Below, piece by piece: positions 41,127-50,235 of a stretch of DNA of 64,000 nt (within the stretch, counting starts at the first letter, position 1; each line of letters opens with the position of its first letter). A program made the translations under genes and the position numbers. Source of the DNA: Prevotella sp. GTDB lineage: Bacteria > Bacteroidota > Bacteroidia > Bacteroidales > Bacteroidaceae. The DNA lies in contig JAILAA010000189.1 in NCBI GenBank assembly GCA_024681875.1, positions 25,491 through 89,490 on the forward strand. The letters run 5' to 3'. The notes under the pieces were generated by a model that did not search any database, was not told the origin of the DNA, and saw only the letters and a list, made by a program, of their open reading frames with translations.

Positions 41127-42014
41127 ATGAAAGCATTTGTTTTCCCCGGACAGGGGGCACAGTTCGTAGGTATGGGCAAGGACCTCTACGACAACAACGA
41201 GACTGCAAAGAATCTTTTCGAAAAGGCTAACGACATCTTAGGTTACCGCATCACCGACATTATGTTCGAGGGGACCGACGACGACTTGAAGCAGACAAAA
41301 GTGACACAGCCCGCCGTCTTCCTGCACAGCGTTATCAGCGCCATCTGCATGGGCGAAGCTTTTGACCCGAAGATGACCGCTGGTCACTCATTAGGAGAGT
41401 TCTCAGCCCTGGTAGCCGCAGGAGCCCTTAGCTTTGAGGACGGCCTGAAACTGGTTTATGCACGTGCCATGGCCATGCAGAAAGCTTGCGAGGCCCAGCC
41501 TTCGACGATGGCCGCTATCATCGGTCTGCCCGACGAGAAGGTTGAGGAAATCTGCGCCAGTATCAACCGTGAGGGACACGTTGTTGTCTGCGCCAATTAT
41601 AACAACCCCGGGCAGCTGGTTATTTCTGGCGATATCGAAGCCATCAACGAGGCTTGCGAGCAGCTGAAGGCCGCCGGTGCCAAGCGTGCCCTGCCGCTGA
41701 AGGTGGGCGGTGCCTTCCACAGCCCGCTGATGCAGCCCGCCAAGGATGAGCTGCAAGCCGCCATCGAGGCTACTGAGTTCCAAACTCCGAAATGCCCCGT
41801 CTATCAGAACGTGGACGGTAAGCCACACACCGACGCTGCCGAGATAAAGGCAAACCTCATCGCTCAGCTTACCAGTTCAGTACGCTGGACGCAGTGTGTA
41901 CAGAACATGATTGCCGACGGTGCCACAGACTTTACAGAATGTGGTCCTGGCAAGGCACTACAGGGCATGATTGCTAAGATCAACAAAGAAGTGACGGCTC
42001 ACGGCATTGAATAA
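41127..42014 (+). CDS. fabD: Malonyl-CoA:ACP transacylase
   Basis: Loads malonyl groups on acyl carrier protein for fatty acid synthesis. At 295 residues it has VFPGQGAQFVGMGKDLYD at the N-terminus, the nucleophile Ser in GHSLGEFSALVAAG, the Arg in YARAMAMQ, and the His in VGGAFHSPLMQPA. It is 33 bp after the nucleotidase gene and is followed by a strong hairpin. Confidence 0.97.
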   Translation: MKAFVFPGQGAQFVGMGKDLYDNNETAKNLFEKANDILGYRITDIMFEGTDDDLKQTKVTQPAVFLHSVISAICMGEAFDPKMTAGHSLGEFSALVAAGALSFEDGLKLVYARAMAMQKACEAQPSTMAAIIGLPDEKVEEICASINREGHVVVCANYNNPGQLVISGDIEAINEACEQLKAAGAKRALPLKVGGAFHSPLMQPAKDELQAAIEATEFQTPKCPVYQNVDGKPHTDAAEIKANLIAQLTSSVRWTQCVQNMIADGATDFTECGPGKALQGMIAKINKEVTAHGIE

Positions 42015-42039
42015 GCACTGACTTCATTTCATCATAAAA

Positions 42040-42082
42040 GCAATAGTCCGCCTCCTGTTTTGAATAGAAGGCGGACTATTGC
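42040..42082. terminator. Hairpin between convergent fabD and GH105 genes
   Basis: A 14-bp perfect stem: GCAATAGTCCGCCT (42040-42053) with AGGCGGACTATTGC (42069-42082). It lacks a long T-run but sits exactly between the two convergent genes, so a bidirectional terminator is likely. Confidence 0.75.
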
Positions 42083-42114
42083 GTATTGAATAAAGAACTA
42101 CTATTGATAGTCTA

Positions 42115-44424
42115 TCAATGAACGTTAACCTTGAGCGGCTGTCTGAGGGAACGAATCATCCATACAATGCGCTGCTGCCACTCTTCCATAGTGCGGACGT
42201 CGTATTTTGACCAGGCAGAGCCAAAATAGTAGGTGAAGTGCTCGCCTTTATAGCCGTCAAAGACGCCTAAGGCATGTCCCTCACTGCCATTGCGAGGATG
42301 ACTGAAGAACTGCTTCTTGGTCTGAACGTTGCTCTGAGGATAAAGTGTAGCCACGAACAGCTGGCAGTTATTCACACGAGGATTGTCTGTCGGGTCGGCA
42401 TAGGCCACATAATCTTTTTCAAGAACAATATTCTCCTTGTCTTCTGAATGGATAACCACACCCGATGCCAGACGCGCGGGCTTCGTCATACCCGTATACC
42501 ATACTGTGCAGCGGTTGAAGTTGCTGCCTTTGTCAAGACTGATGATTCGGTGCTCAGTCAGACTGTCACCGTTAAAGAACGTCTTGTGATAGTTCAAGAG
42601 GACTGAGGTACGCAGCGGACCATTGTCAAGCACCACATAATCCTTAAAGCAGTAAGGATAGACCAACTCGTCACCGTCCATCAGAGCTGGCGTCCCACAA
42701 CCCAGCGTAGCTCCCACCTTGTAGAGGTCCATGCCGCGGCCGTGATCATGGTGGTAGGAGATGGTACGGTACAGCGAATCGCCTTTCTGTCGATTCTCTC
42801 TGCGCAGCTGCTCCACCGTAGGCATCATCACCACATCCTCCGTCCAATAGCGCTGCTCAACAACCAGCTCTGGTGTATTCTTCGACCATACATCAGTACC
42901 GTAGCTACGTTCTCCTGTCTTCTGCAAGGCTGGGCCGTAGACGCGGTAGGCTCCACGGTCGTTTTCCCAAGCGTAGTCATCCTTACGTTCTGGATAGATA
43001 CGTCCATAGCAGACGGTCTTGAAGACTTGCGGAGTGCCTTTCTTCAACGTCAGGGTCAGCGAAGAATTCGGGCTGACGCCTGCGTCAATCAGCACTTTCT
43101 CATCGTAGGTCAGCTGATAAGGCAGTTCAAGTCCAGCGGGATCGTAGACAACGAATTGCCTTCCGCCTTGTATACCCAAACGAGAGCAAACTTCGCCAGC
43201 ATCCAGCTCCACCACCTGTTGACGGTATTCGCTGCTTTCGTTGGTGATATCGACGGTAATGGCAGGAGAATTACTATTCACGCTATTGTCTTCGAAGCGT
43301 AAATGCTCGCAAGCAGCCAAGAGGAAAGCCCCCACGCCGAAGTTAGCCTGTGAGTGAGCATCAACAGTTTTCGTCGGATCGGGTTTTTCTCCAATGGGCT
43401 GCACGTATCCCACACTTCCGTCGGCCTGCAATGCTATGGTAGTGAGGTATTTCCACGCCTTCTCAATAACGGGCTCGAAAGTGTCACGGTCTAACAAACC
43501 ATGATTCACCCCCCAAAGCATACCGTATGTGAAGAAAGCAGTGCCACTTGTCTCTGGGCCAGGAGCGTCCTCTTCGCAGAGCATAGAGCGGCTCCAATAC
43601 CCTCCTGGGCGCTGGACGCGCGCCACGCCTTCGGCCAACTCACGAAAGCGCTGTTCGAAGAAGTCGCGATGCACATAGTCCTCAGGCATGTCAGCCAATA
43701 CCTTGGCCAATCCGGCTAACACCCATCCATCGCCTCGTGCCCAGAAGCTCTTGCCACCATTAGCGGTTTTGACCTTCGGGAAGATATATTTTGCATCACG
43801 ATAGTAGAGCTGCTCTTCTTTATCGTACATCAGGTCGTCGGCCCACTTGTAGTTAGCGTAGAGCTTATCAAGATACTTCACCTCGCCCGTAGCCTTATAC
43901 ATCTTCGTCATCACAGGCATTACCATGTAGAGGGCATCGGCCCACCACCAGAAATCGGTTTCGGGCTGGCGCACTTCATAGTCCATCACCTCGATAGCAC
44001 GCGCAATCTTGTACGGGTCAGGATTGAGTGAATACATGTCGAGATAGGTCTGAAAGCATATCTGCCAATCGCCAAAGAGCACATAGTCGTGACCTTCGCC
44101 ATAATTCTTATACTTCCACTTCTTCGTATCCTTCTCCTGCGCACCCATCCAGCGGTTATGTCGCGCCCACTCATCGCTATAGGCCAGCCAACGGGCATTG
44201 CCCAACAAACGGAATGCCTCCATGTTTCCTGTGTGATAGGCAGCTTCGTCCCAGAAAGAGCGCACACGCGGGGAATGGTGCTGCTGCCAATAGTCGTTAA
44301 CTTTGGTTATGATTTCCACGGTTGATGGTGGATTAGGGTCGGGACGTTTCTTGCGTGAACGTGCCGATGCGCTGCTGATAACGACAAAGGTCAGCAAAAC
44401 GCAGATGATAGTGAGTCTTCTCAT
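42115..44424 (-). CDS. GH105 unsaturated glycuronyl hydrolase with DUF4861 domain
   Basis: A 769-residue exported protein (signal peptide MRRLTIICVLLTFVVISSASA). Residues about 35-390 match the GH105 alpha/alpha barrel (DFWWWADALYMVMP with the putative catalytic Asp, and FWARGDGWVLAGLAKVL), enzymes that cleave unsaturated rhamnogalacturonan or related disaccharides. From about residue 400 the DUF4861 beta-domain follows. The pair is common in Bacteroidetes polysaccharide loci. The ATG at 44424 is chosen because the promoter lies at 44457-44464. No susC/susD genes are nearby. Confidence 0.85.
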   Translation of the reverse strand: MRRLTIICVLLTFVVISSASARSRKKRPDPNPPSTVEIITKVNDYWQQHHSPRVRSFWDEAAYHTGNMEAFRLLGNARWLAYSDEWARHNRWMGAQEKDTKKWKYKNYGEGHDYVLFGDWQICFQTYLDMYSLNPDPYKIARAIEVMDYEVRQPETDFWWWADALYMVMPVMTKMYKATGEVKYLDKLYANYKWADDLMYDKEEQLYYRDAKYIFPKVKTANGGKSFWARGDGWVLAGLAKVLADMPEDYVHRDFFEQRFRELAEGVARVQRPGGYWSRSMLCEEDAPGPETSGTAFFTYGMLWGVNHGLLDRDTFEPVIEKAWKYLTTIALQADGSVGYVQPIGEKPDPTKTVDAHSQANFGVGAFLLAACEHLRFEDNSVNSNSPAITVDITNESSEYRQQVVELDAGEVCSRLGIQGGRQFVVYDPAGLELPYQLTYDEKVLIDAGVSPNSSLTLTLKKGTPQVFKTVCYGRIYPERKDDYAWENDRGAYRVYGPALQKTGERSYGTDVWSKNTPELVVEQRYWTEDVVMMPTVEQLRRENRQKGDSLYRTISYHHDHGRGMDLYKVGATLGCGTPALMDGDELVYPYCFKDYVVLDNGPLRTSVLLNYHKTFFNGDSLTEHRIISLDKGSNFNRCTVWYTGMTKPARLASGVVIHSEDKENIVLEKDYVAYADPTDNPRVNNCQLFVATLYPQSNVQTKKQFFSHPRNGSEGHALGVFDGYKGEHFTYYFGSAWSKYDVRTMEEWQQRIVWMIRSLRQPLKVNVH

Positions 44425-44456
44425 GTATTTTTTATAGGATAATAGATGTTTGCTTG

Positions 44457-44464
44457 CAAAGGTA
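44457..44464 (-). promoter_or_regulatory. GH105 gene promoter -7 box
   Basis: CAAAGGTA on the plus strand is TACCTTTG on the minus strand, 32 bp before the chosen ATG. Confidence 0.75.
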
Positions 44465-44530
44465 CAAATAAGCAAGCAATAGGCAAAAGATTTTTCTTCC
44501 TTTTTTTTGTACAATTGTACGAAATGGAAC

Positions 44531-45172
44531 TTACACAAGGAGTTGTGCAGGAGCAGAAACGAAAGTCGTGGCACCGCTCTGCTGCAGGAACTCGCGGTCG
44601 CGGAATCCCCAAAGCACACTGATACATGGCAAACCTGCATTGCGGGCTGTCAGAATGTCGACGTCGCTGTCGCCTACATAGACAGCCTTTTCTTTTCCGA
44701 CACCTAACTGGCGTAAGGCCTCCTCTACAGTATCGGGAGCGGGCTTTTTGCGGATGCCTTCCGATTCATGTTCGCCGATAGCCACCTCGATGCTGTCGGC
44801 AAAGAAGTGGTGGCACAACTCTTTCGTGGCAGTATCGAACTTATTGCTCACAACAGCGGTGCGACAGCCTCGACGGCGCAATTCCTTGAGCATCTCGGGA
44901 ATGTCGTCATAGGGACGTGTGGTGTCGAGTGAGTGTTCGAGATAGTGTTGTCGGAAAGAAGCGAGTGTCTCTTCAAACAGGGGATTGTCCTCGCCGTCAG
45001 GCACAGCTCGCTGCATCAGCTTTCTCACGCCGTTGCCTACAAAGCGACGCACTTCGTCGATGCTGCGCTCAGGCATCTGATGAACACGCAAAGCATAGTT
45101 GCACGAGGCAGCCAAATCGCCAAGTGTATTGAGCAATGTGCCGTCGAGGTCGAAGATATATACGGAGTACAA
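44531..45172 (-). CDS. HAD-family phosphatase, phosphoglycolate phosphatase-like
   Basis: A 213-residue haloacid dehalogenase-type hydrolase. Nucleophile and acid are Asp8 and Asp10 in FDLDGTLLNT. The motifs AVVSNKFDTATK and KAVYVGDSDVDILTARNAGLPCISVLWGF follow. The closest well-known members are phosphoglycolate phosphatases, but the substrate is not proven. There is no ATG or GTG near the N-terminus. An in-frame stop sits one codon upstream, so a TTG at 45172 is the only plausible start. This TTG directly abuts the 70-bp array of 7-bp repeats that separates the gene from malQ. Confidence 0.85.
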   Translation of the reverse strand: MYSVYIFDLDGTLLNTLGDLAASCNYALRVHQMPERSIDEVRRFVGNGVRKLMQRAVPDGEDNPLFEETLASFRQHYLEHSLDTTRPYDDIPEMLKELRRRGCRTAVVSNKFDTATKELCHHFFADSIEVAIGEHESEGIRKKPAPDTVEEALRQLGVGKEKAVYVGDSDVDILTARNAGLPCISVLWGFRDREFLQQSGATTFVSAPAQLLV

Positions 45173-45240
45173 TTATGAACTATGAATTATGAACTATGAA
45201 CTATGAACTATGAACTATGAACTATGAATTATGAACTATG
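45171..45240. repeat. Ten-unit 7-bp repeat array between malQ and the HAD gene
   Basis: Ten back-to-back units of AACTATG or AATTATG fill the whole spacer from the malQ stop (45242) to the TTG start of the HAD gene. This is the longest and cleanest such array in the window. Confidence 0.97.
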
Positions 45241-45241
45241 A

Positions 45242-47758
45242 TTAACGGCGGCTGCGGGTAATCATCGTTTTCAGTTTCTTGTTATAGCGTGCAGCTTCCA
45301 ACAACTGTTCGATGGTGAGGTGCATACGCCACTGCCAGCGGTTGTAGGCATCGCTGGGGGTATTGATGCGTTCGTCACGTGGATTCTTTGCACGCAGTTC
45401 ATGATCCATTGCCAACCAGTCCTGGAGCGAAAGGATGCAGAGCATGGAGGGCGAATAGAGATGGCGGGCGATGATTTCCTCGGCCAGATGAGCCGGCAAC
45501 TGCTCAGGAGCCCGTCCCTGCTTCTGCAGCATCGTGGTGTAGAAACGCTGGGCTCGCTCAGGCTGTTCCTGCCACCATAGTCGAAGGGGGGCCATATCGT
45601 GAGTGGTGATGGTGGCAACGCTGCGAATGGGATTGCCGTCTAAGTGGGTGAACTCTACGCCAGCCTGCTTCGGCATCTGCTGAATCTCGAGTGTAAGGAT
45701 GCGCAGGCTGTCAAGAACGGGCTGTACGCAGTCGGGTAACATGCCCAAGTCTTCGGCACATAGCAGCATGTGCGTGGATTGCTGTAGGCGGCTAAGACGG
45801 TCGTAGCCCGTCTTTCCCCAAAACATATTATGGCGCTGATAGAAGAAGTGATTGTAGATGCGCATGTACGCGTCTTTCTCTTCGGAAGAGAGAGCGTCAT
45901 AGACAGGTTCCTGCCAAGCCTGTATACGGGGATGGTACATCTCGGGCTGACGCGGGTCTTCGAGGAAAAGCACATTGGCCACCAAACGGCAAAGGGCATC
46001 GCGAATCCACAGGCTGTTCTCGTCGCCACGACCATCGAAATGCTCCATCACACGACGCTGCGTGCTCACCTCGTCCTTGAGTTCGTAGAGGCCGTAAGCC
46101 TTCTGTACGAAGAAGGTGTCACGTGCATACTGTGCGTGGATGCCGAAGAGGCGGTCGATAACGCGGTCGTTGATGAAGGGCCGTGTGAGGAAGTCGCGAC
46201 GGAAAGGCAGGCCGAAGTATTCTATCTCGCCTGCCGTCAGCGGTAAAGCGGGTGAAAAGTGGCCCATGGTGCCGAATATCTGTTCCTGCGGAATCTCCCA
46301 GATACGGAAGAAGCCCAACACATGATCGATGCGCATGGCGTCGAAATACTGCTCCATGTTGTGCAGACGCTCGTCAAACCACTCGTCAATGCCTTCCGCC
46401 TGCCAGTTATAGGTGGGAAAGCCCCAATTCTGTCCTTGCTGTGAGAAGGCATCAGGTGGTGCTCCTGTCTGCCCGTCGAGATGGAAGAAGTCAGGATGTT
46501 CCTTTACCTCACTGCTGTTACGACTGACGCCGATGGGCAGGTCGCCCATGAGGATGATGCCCAAGGAACGGGCATGGTCGGCTGCGCGCAGCAACTGCTG
46601 GTGGAGGTGATGCTGCACATAATCCGAAAAGGTAAACTTTTCGGCGCACTGCTGCTCTTCGTAGAGGGCCTTCAGGTATTCGGTCTTCACACGGTCGACG
46701 GCTTCGTAGTCGCTGTAGCTGAGGGCGTTGAGCTCACGCTGCTGACGACGGAAGGCGGTCATGCGTTTCTTGTCCTTCAGCGGTGGCAGTTGGTTAAGGT
46801 CAATGTAATGTGGGTGCAGGTCGAAGGACGACATGATGTTGTAGGGATAGGAGTCGCCCCATTGGTGAGTGTCCGTCGTGTCGTTGACGGGCAACAGCTG
46901 GATGACCTTCAGTCCCACCTCGGCAGCCCAGTCGATGAAACGGTAGAGGTCGCCAAAGTCCCCTACCCCACAACTCTGCTCAGAACGTAAAGAAAAGACA
47001 GGTACACAGACGCCAGCAGCACGCCAAGGCTTTTCTGGCAGGCGAAGGGACTCACCGTAGGCCACATAGACCTCGCCGTCGTTCAGCTCGTCGGGCGACA
47101 TGCGGTTATCGCCCTCCTCCCATGCCACCAATTCATGCTTCTCTTCGTCCACCACCACATATTTATATTCAAAGGGCAACCCCAGCCAGTCGACGTTCAG
47201 CGTCAGCATCCAGTCACCCTGTCCGGCCGCCACCATCGGCATGTAGCGCATAGGATTCCACGAGCCCAACGCAGGATGGCTACCAATGACTGCCAATGTC
47301 TGTCCTGTCTGCAGTTGAGGTGCTGAAACACGGAACAAGACCGTCTTACGGAAGAAAGGAAGCGTGAGTGGTGAGAGCTGTGAGGCATGAGATGCGAGGT
47401 GAGAGGTCACCTGATAGGCGCTGCTATAGAGATGTGCGGGCAGCGGCAGGTCACGCCAGATATCAGCCAGGATAAAGGTCTTAGAGGAATCAAAGGCATA
47501 GAGGCGAGGCACACCGTTCCATTCGCGGCGCAGCTCCTTACCCTCGCCATCCTCCACAATATAAGTATATGAGAAGGCCTCCACGGGACTGCGACGACTC
47601 TCCAGCACAACGGTCTCAGCCGCCCAGGAGTCGCCGTCGTCGGTAAGCATCGGCAGGCGGTCTTGGCGAACAGAGCCATCGTGTGAATGATAGCTGATGA
47701 GCACAGTCATCTGCTGTCCCCACTCCGTGCGGTAGTGTATTGAGAATTTGAGTTTCAT
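45242..47758 (-). CDS. malQ: 4-alpha-glucanotransferase with two CBM20 domains
   Basis: A GH77 amylomaltase of 838 residues that disproportionates malto-oligosaccharides, probably in the cytosol as no signal peptide is seen. Two N-terminal starch-binding CBM20 modules lie at residues 1-105 and about 130-240 (SHPALGSWNPMRYMPM is typical). The catalytic domain starts near residue 265 (VFSLRSEQSCGVGDFGDLYRFIDW) and contains the nucleophile region DAMRIDHVLGFFRIW and the acid region LLCAEDLGMLP. The layout is like plant DPE2. The linker between the CBM20 modules (SHLASHASQLSPLTLP) is encoded by a 7-bp repeat array. It starts 10 bp after hisC. Confidence 0.95.
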   Translation of the reverse strand: MKLKFSIHYRTEWGQQMTVLISYHSHDGSVRQDRLPMLTDDGDSWAAETVVLESRRSPVEAFSYTYIVEDGEGKELRREWNGVPRLYAFDSSKTFILADIWRDLPLPAHLYSSAYQVTSHLASHASQLSPLTLPFFRKTVLFRVSAPQLQTGQTLAVIGSHPALGSWNPMRYMPMVAAGQGDWMLTLNVDWLGLPFEYKYVVVDEEKHELVAWEEGDNRMSPDELNDGEVYVAYGESLRLPEKPWRAAGVCVPVFSLRSEQSCGVGDFGDLYRFIDWAAEVGLKVIQLLPVNDTTDTHQWGDSYPYNIMSSFDLHPHYIDLNQLPPLKDKKRMTAFRRQQRELNALSYSDYEAVDRVKTEYLKALYEEQQCAEKFTFSDYVQHHLHQQLLRAADHARSLGIILMGDLPIGVSRNSSEVKEHPDFFHLDGQTGAPPDAFSQQGQNWGFPTYNWQAEGIDEWFDERLHNMEQYFDAMRIDHVLGFFRIWEIPQEQIFGTMGHFSPALPLTAGEIEYFGLPFRRDFLTRPFINDRVIDRLFGIHAQYARDTFFVQKAYGLYELKDEVSTQRRVMEHFDGRGDENSLWIRDALCRLVANVLFLEDPRQPEMYHPRIQAWQEPVYDALSSEEKDAYMRIYNHFFYQRHNMFWGKTGYDRLSRLQQSTHMLLCAEDLGMLPDCVQPVLDSLRILTLEIQQMPKQAGVEFTHLDGNPIRSVATITTHDMAPLRLWWQEQPERAQRFYTTMLQKQGRAPEQLPAHLAEEIIARHLYSPSMLCILSLQDWLAMDHELRAKNPRDERINTPSDAYNRWQWRMHLTIEQLLEAARYNKKLKTMITRSRR
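47364..47405. repeat. 7-bp repeat array inside malQ
   Basis: Six units (GTGAGTG, GTGAGAG, CTGTGAG, GCATGAG, ATGCGAG, GTGAGAG), 42 bp or exactly two 21-bp periods, encoding the linker between the two CBM20 modules. Confidence 0.8.
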
Positions 47759-47768
47759 AAATAGTCAA

Positions 47769-48806
47769 TCAGGAAAACTGACGCAAAGCGCTGAGCAATT
47801 CGGTGTTTTCGTTACGTGTACCGACAGTGATACGCAGACAATTCTGGCAGAGTTGTACACGATGGCGGTTACGCACGATGATGCCACGGTCAACCAAGTA
47901 ATTATAGATAGCTTGCGCATCTGTTACACGCGCTAAGAAGAAATTAGCATCTGAAGGGAACACCTCCTTGCAGATGGGCAACAAGCGGAAGGCGTCCATC
48001 ATCTGTGACCGTTCCCGAAAAATCAGCTGCACCCAGGCATCCACGTCAAAACGAGCCTGCAGAGCTTTCATAGCCTGCTGCTGTGTCAGCAGGTTGATGT
48101 TGTAGGGATACTTCACTTTATTAAAGACGCCAATGATTTCGGGCGAGGCAAAGGCCATACCAAGACGTATGGCGGCACTGGCCCATGCCTTGCTCATGGT
48201 ATTCAACACCACGAGGTTGGGATGCTGGGGTAACTCGAAGCGCAGGGGCCGCTGTTGCGAGAAGTCGCTGTAGGCCTCGTCCACGACAACAATGCCTTGA
48301 AACTCGTTGATAACCTTTAGCACCTGTTCGCGGTCAATGTCATTGCCCGTAGGATTATTGGGACTGCATATCCAGATGAGTTTCGTATTGGCATCGCAGG
48401 CGACCAGCAATTTGTCTGCCTGCATCTGGTAGTGCTCGTCCAACAGCACAGGCCGATACTCCACATCGTTGATATCGGCACAGACGCGGTACATGCCATA
48501 GGTGGGCTCAATGGCCACTACGTTATCCTTGCCCGGGCGGCAGAAACAGCGATAGAGCAGGTCGATGGCCTCGTCGCTGCCGTTACCTAAGAACGTGTAG
48601 TTGGCAGGTATGCCCTTCACCGCAGCCAGTTGCTCTTTCAGCTCGCGCTGCAAGGGATCGGGATAGCGGTTGTAAGGATTATTGTAGGGACTCTCGTTAG
48701 CATCGAGAAACACGTGGGCCGTGTGGCCCGAGTATTCGTCACGGGCTGAGCTATAGGGTGCGAGGCTCCAGATATTAGGACGGGTGAGTTCTTGTAAGGG
48801 TTTCAT
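47769..48806 (-). CDS. hisC: Histidinol-phosphate aminotransferase
   Basis: PLP-dependent class II aminotransferase of histidine synthesis, 345 residues. It has [18 protein letters not shown] at the N-terminus, [13 protein letters not shown] and [11 protein letters not shown]. The PLP lysine is in [15 protein letters not shown], and the C-terminal Arg in [19 protein letters not shown]. It follows hisD by 54 bp. Confidence 0.97.
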   Translation of the reverse strand: MKPLQELTRPNIWSLAPYSSARDEYSGHTAHVFLDANESPYNNPYNRYPDPLQRELKEQLAAVKGIPANYTFLGNGSDEAIDLLYRCFCRPGKDNVVAIEPTYGMYRVCADINDVEYRPVLLDEHYQMQADKLLVACDANTKLIWICSPNNPTGNDIDREQVLKVINEFQGIVVVDEAYSDFSQQRPLRFELPQHPNLVVLNTMSKAWASAAIRLGMAFASPEIIGVFNKVKYPYNINLLTQQQAMKALQARFDVDAWVQLIFRERSQMMDAFRLLPICKEVFPSDANFFLARVTDAQAIYNYLVDRGIIVRNRHRVQLCQNCLRITVGTRNENTELLSALRQFS

Positions 48807-48860
48807 GTGATAATGGGCTTAAGCGACCATTGAGGCTGACACTGCGGGGCTTTCTGCGGC

Positions 48861-50147
48861 TTATGATACTAATGAGTTCAGCCGGATGGTCATAGCGTTC
48901 TTGTGGGCATCGAGCTGCTCGGCTTCGGCCATCAGCTCTACGGCAGGACCAATGCGGTGCACCCCCTCGGCGGTGAGGTGCTGGAAGGTAACCTTACGGC
49001 AATAGCTGTCAAGATTGACACCACTGTAGGCGGTGGCATAGCCGTGCGTTGGCAGCGTGTGGTTAGTGCCGCTGGCATAGTCGCCAGCACTCTCGCAAGC
49101 GTAAGGGCCAAGGAAGACGCTGCCTGCGTTGATAACCTTTTCAGCCAGAGCCTCATAGTCACGCGTCTGGATGATAAGGTGCTCGGGAGCGTAGGCATTG
49201 CTCAAGGCCATCATTTCTTCGGATGAACCGACGAGCACACTTCGACTGTTGCCGAGTGCCTTTTGGGCAATGTCCTTGCGGGGAAGAAGGGCTAACTGGC
49301 GCCCTACCTCTTCCTGTACGCTGGCAAGCAACTGCTCGCTGGTAGTGATGAGCAGCACCTGCGAGTCAATGCCGTGCTCGGCCTGCGACAAGAGATCAGC
49401 AGCCACGAAGGCTGCATCGGCAGTATCGTCGGCCAGCACACAAACCTCAGAAGGGCCGGCGGGCATATCGATGGCCACGTCGCCAAGGCTCACCTGCTGT
49501 TTGGCAGCCATGACATACTGATTGCCAGGTCCGAATATCTTAAAGACCTTGGGCACACTCTCCGTGCCATAGGCCATGGCGCCGATGGCTTGCACACCAC
49601 CGGCTTTATAGATGGCGCTGACTCCAGCCGTGCGTGCCGCAACGAGGATGGCAGGATTCACCTTCCCCTCGCGGTTGGGCGGCGTGCAAAGCACAATGTC
49701 GCGGCATCCGGCAATCTTTGCCGGAGTAGCCAACATCAGTACAGTGCTGAACAGTGGCGCCGTACCACCAGGGATGTAGAGTCCCACCTTCTCTATGGGT
49801 ATGCTCTTCTGCCAGCAGAAGACACCGGGCTGGGTCTCCACACGCACCTCGCTGAAGCGCTGCGCCTCATGGAACTTATAAATATTCTGATGGGCCAGGC
49901 GGATAGCCTCCTTCAGTTCATGGCTGACCAGCTTTTCGGCCTCGTCCATCTCTGTTTCCGTAACAGCGAGTGACTGCAGGCGCACATGGTCGAAGCGCTC
50001 CTCGTAGTCGAGTACAGCCTCATCACCACGCAGTCTGACATCATTGAGCACACCACTCACCGTCTCCTGTAGCTGCGAGTGATCAAGATGTGGACGTTCC
50101 GTAATTTCAGCCCATTGCTCCTGTTTAGGGTATTTATAGATTTTCAT
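48861..50147 (-). CDS. hisD: Histidinol dehydrogenase
   Basis: Oxidises histidinol to histidine in two NAD-dependent steps. At 428 residues it shows GLYIPGGTAPLFSTVLMLATPAKIAGC, FGPGNQYVMAAKQ, DMPAGPSEVCVLAD and the C-terminal EGVHRIGPAVELMAEAE. Zinc ligands lie in LSQAEHGIDSQ and in SAGDYASGTNHTLPT. It follows hisG across 87 bp containing two 21-bp repeats. Confidence 0.98.
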   Translation of the reverse strand: MKIYKYPKQEQWAEITERPHLDHSQLQETVSGVLNDVRLRGDEAVLDYEERFDHVRLQSLAVTETEMDEAEKLVSHELKEAIRLAHQNIYKFHEAQRFSEVRVETQPGVFCWQKSIPIEKVGLYIPGGTAPLFSTVLMLATPAKIAGCRDIVLCTPPNREGKVNPAILVAARTAGVSAIYKAGGVQAIGAMAYGTESVPKVFKIFGPGNQYVMAAKQQVSLGDVAIDMPAGPSEVCVLADDTADAAFVAADLLSQAEHGIDSQVLLITTSEQLLASVQEEVGRQLALLPRKDIAQKALGNSRSVLVGSSEEMMALSNAYAPEHLIIQTRDYEALAEKVINAGSVFLGPYACESAGDYASGTNHTLPTHGYATAYSGVNLDSYCRKVTFQHLTAEGVHRIGPAVELMAEAEQLDAHKNAMTIRLNSLVS

Positions 50148-50193
50148 TTGAAATAAATCATATTTTATAGACGAACTCGAAAAGTCTATCCTT

Positions 50194-50235
50194 CGACGTG
50201 GTTTATATAAACTGCGACGTGGTCTATAAAAAACT
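50194..50235. repeat. 21-bp tandem repeat, family A, copy 2
   Basis: Two units starting with CGACGTGG at 50194 and 50215, in the hisG-hisD spacer and overlapping the hisG stop codon by one base. The first unit matches the array at 17982-18044 closely. Confidence 0.9.

Noticed and set aside
44425..44640. Longer N-terminus for the GH105 protein
   Set aside because: The extension crosses the TACCTTTG promoter and the end of the HAD gene, and it hides a clear signal peptide starting at 44424.
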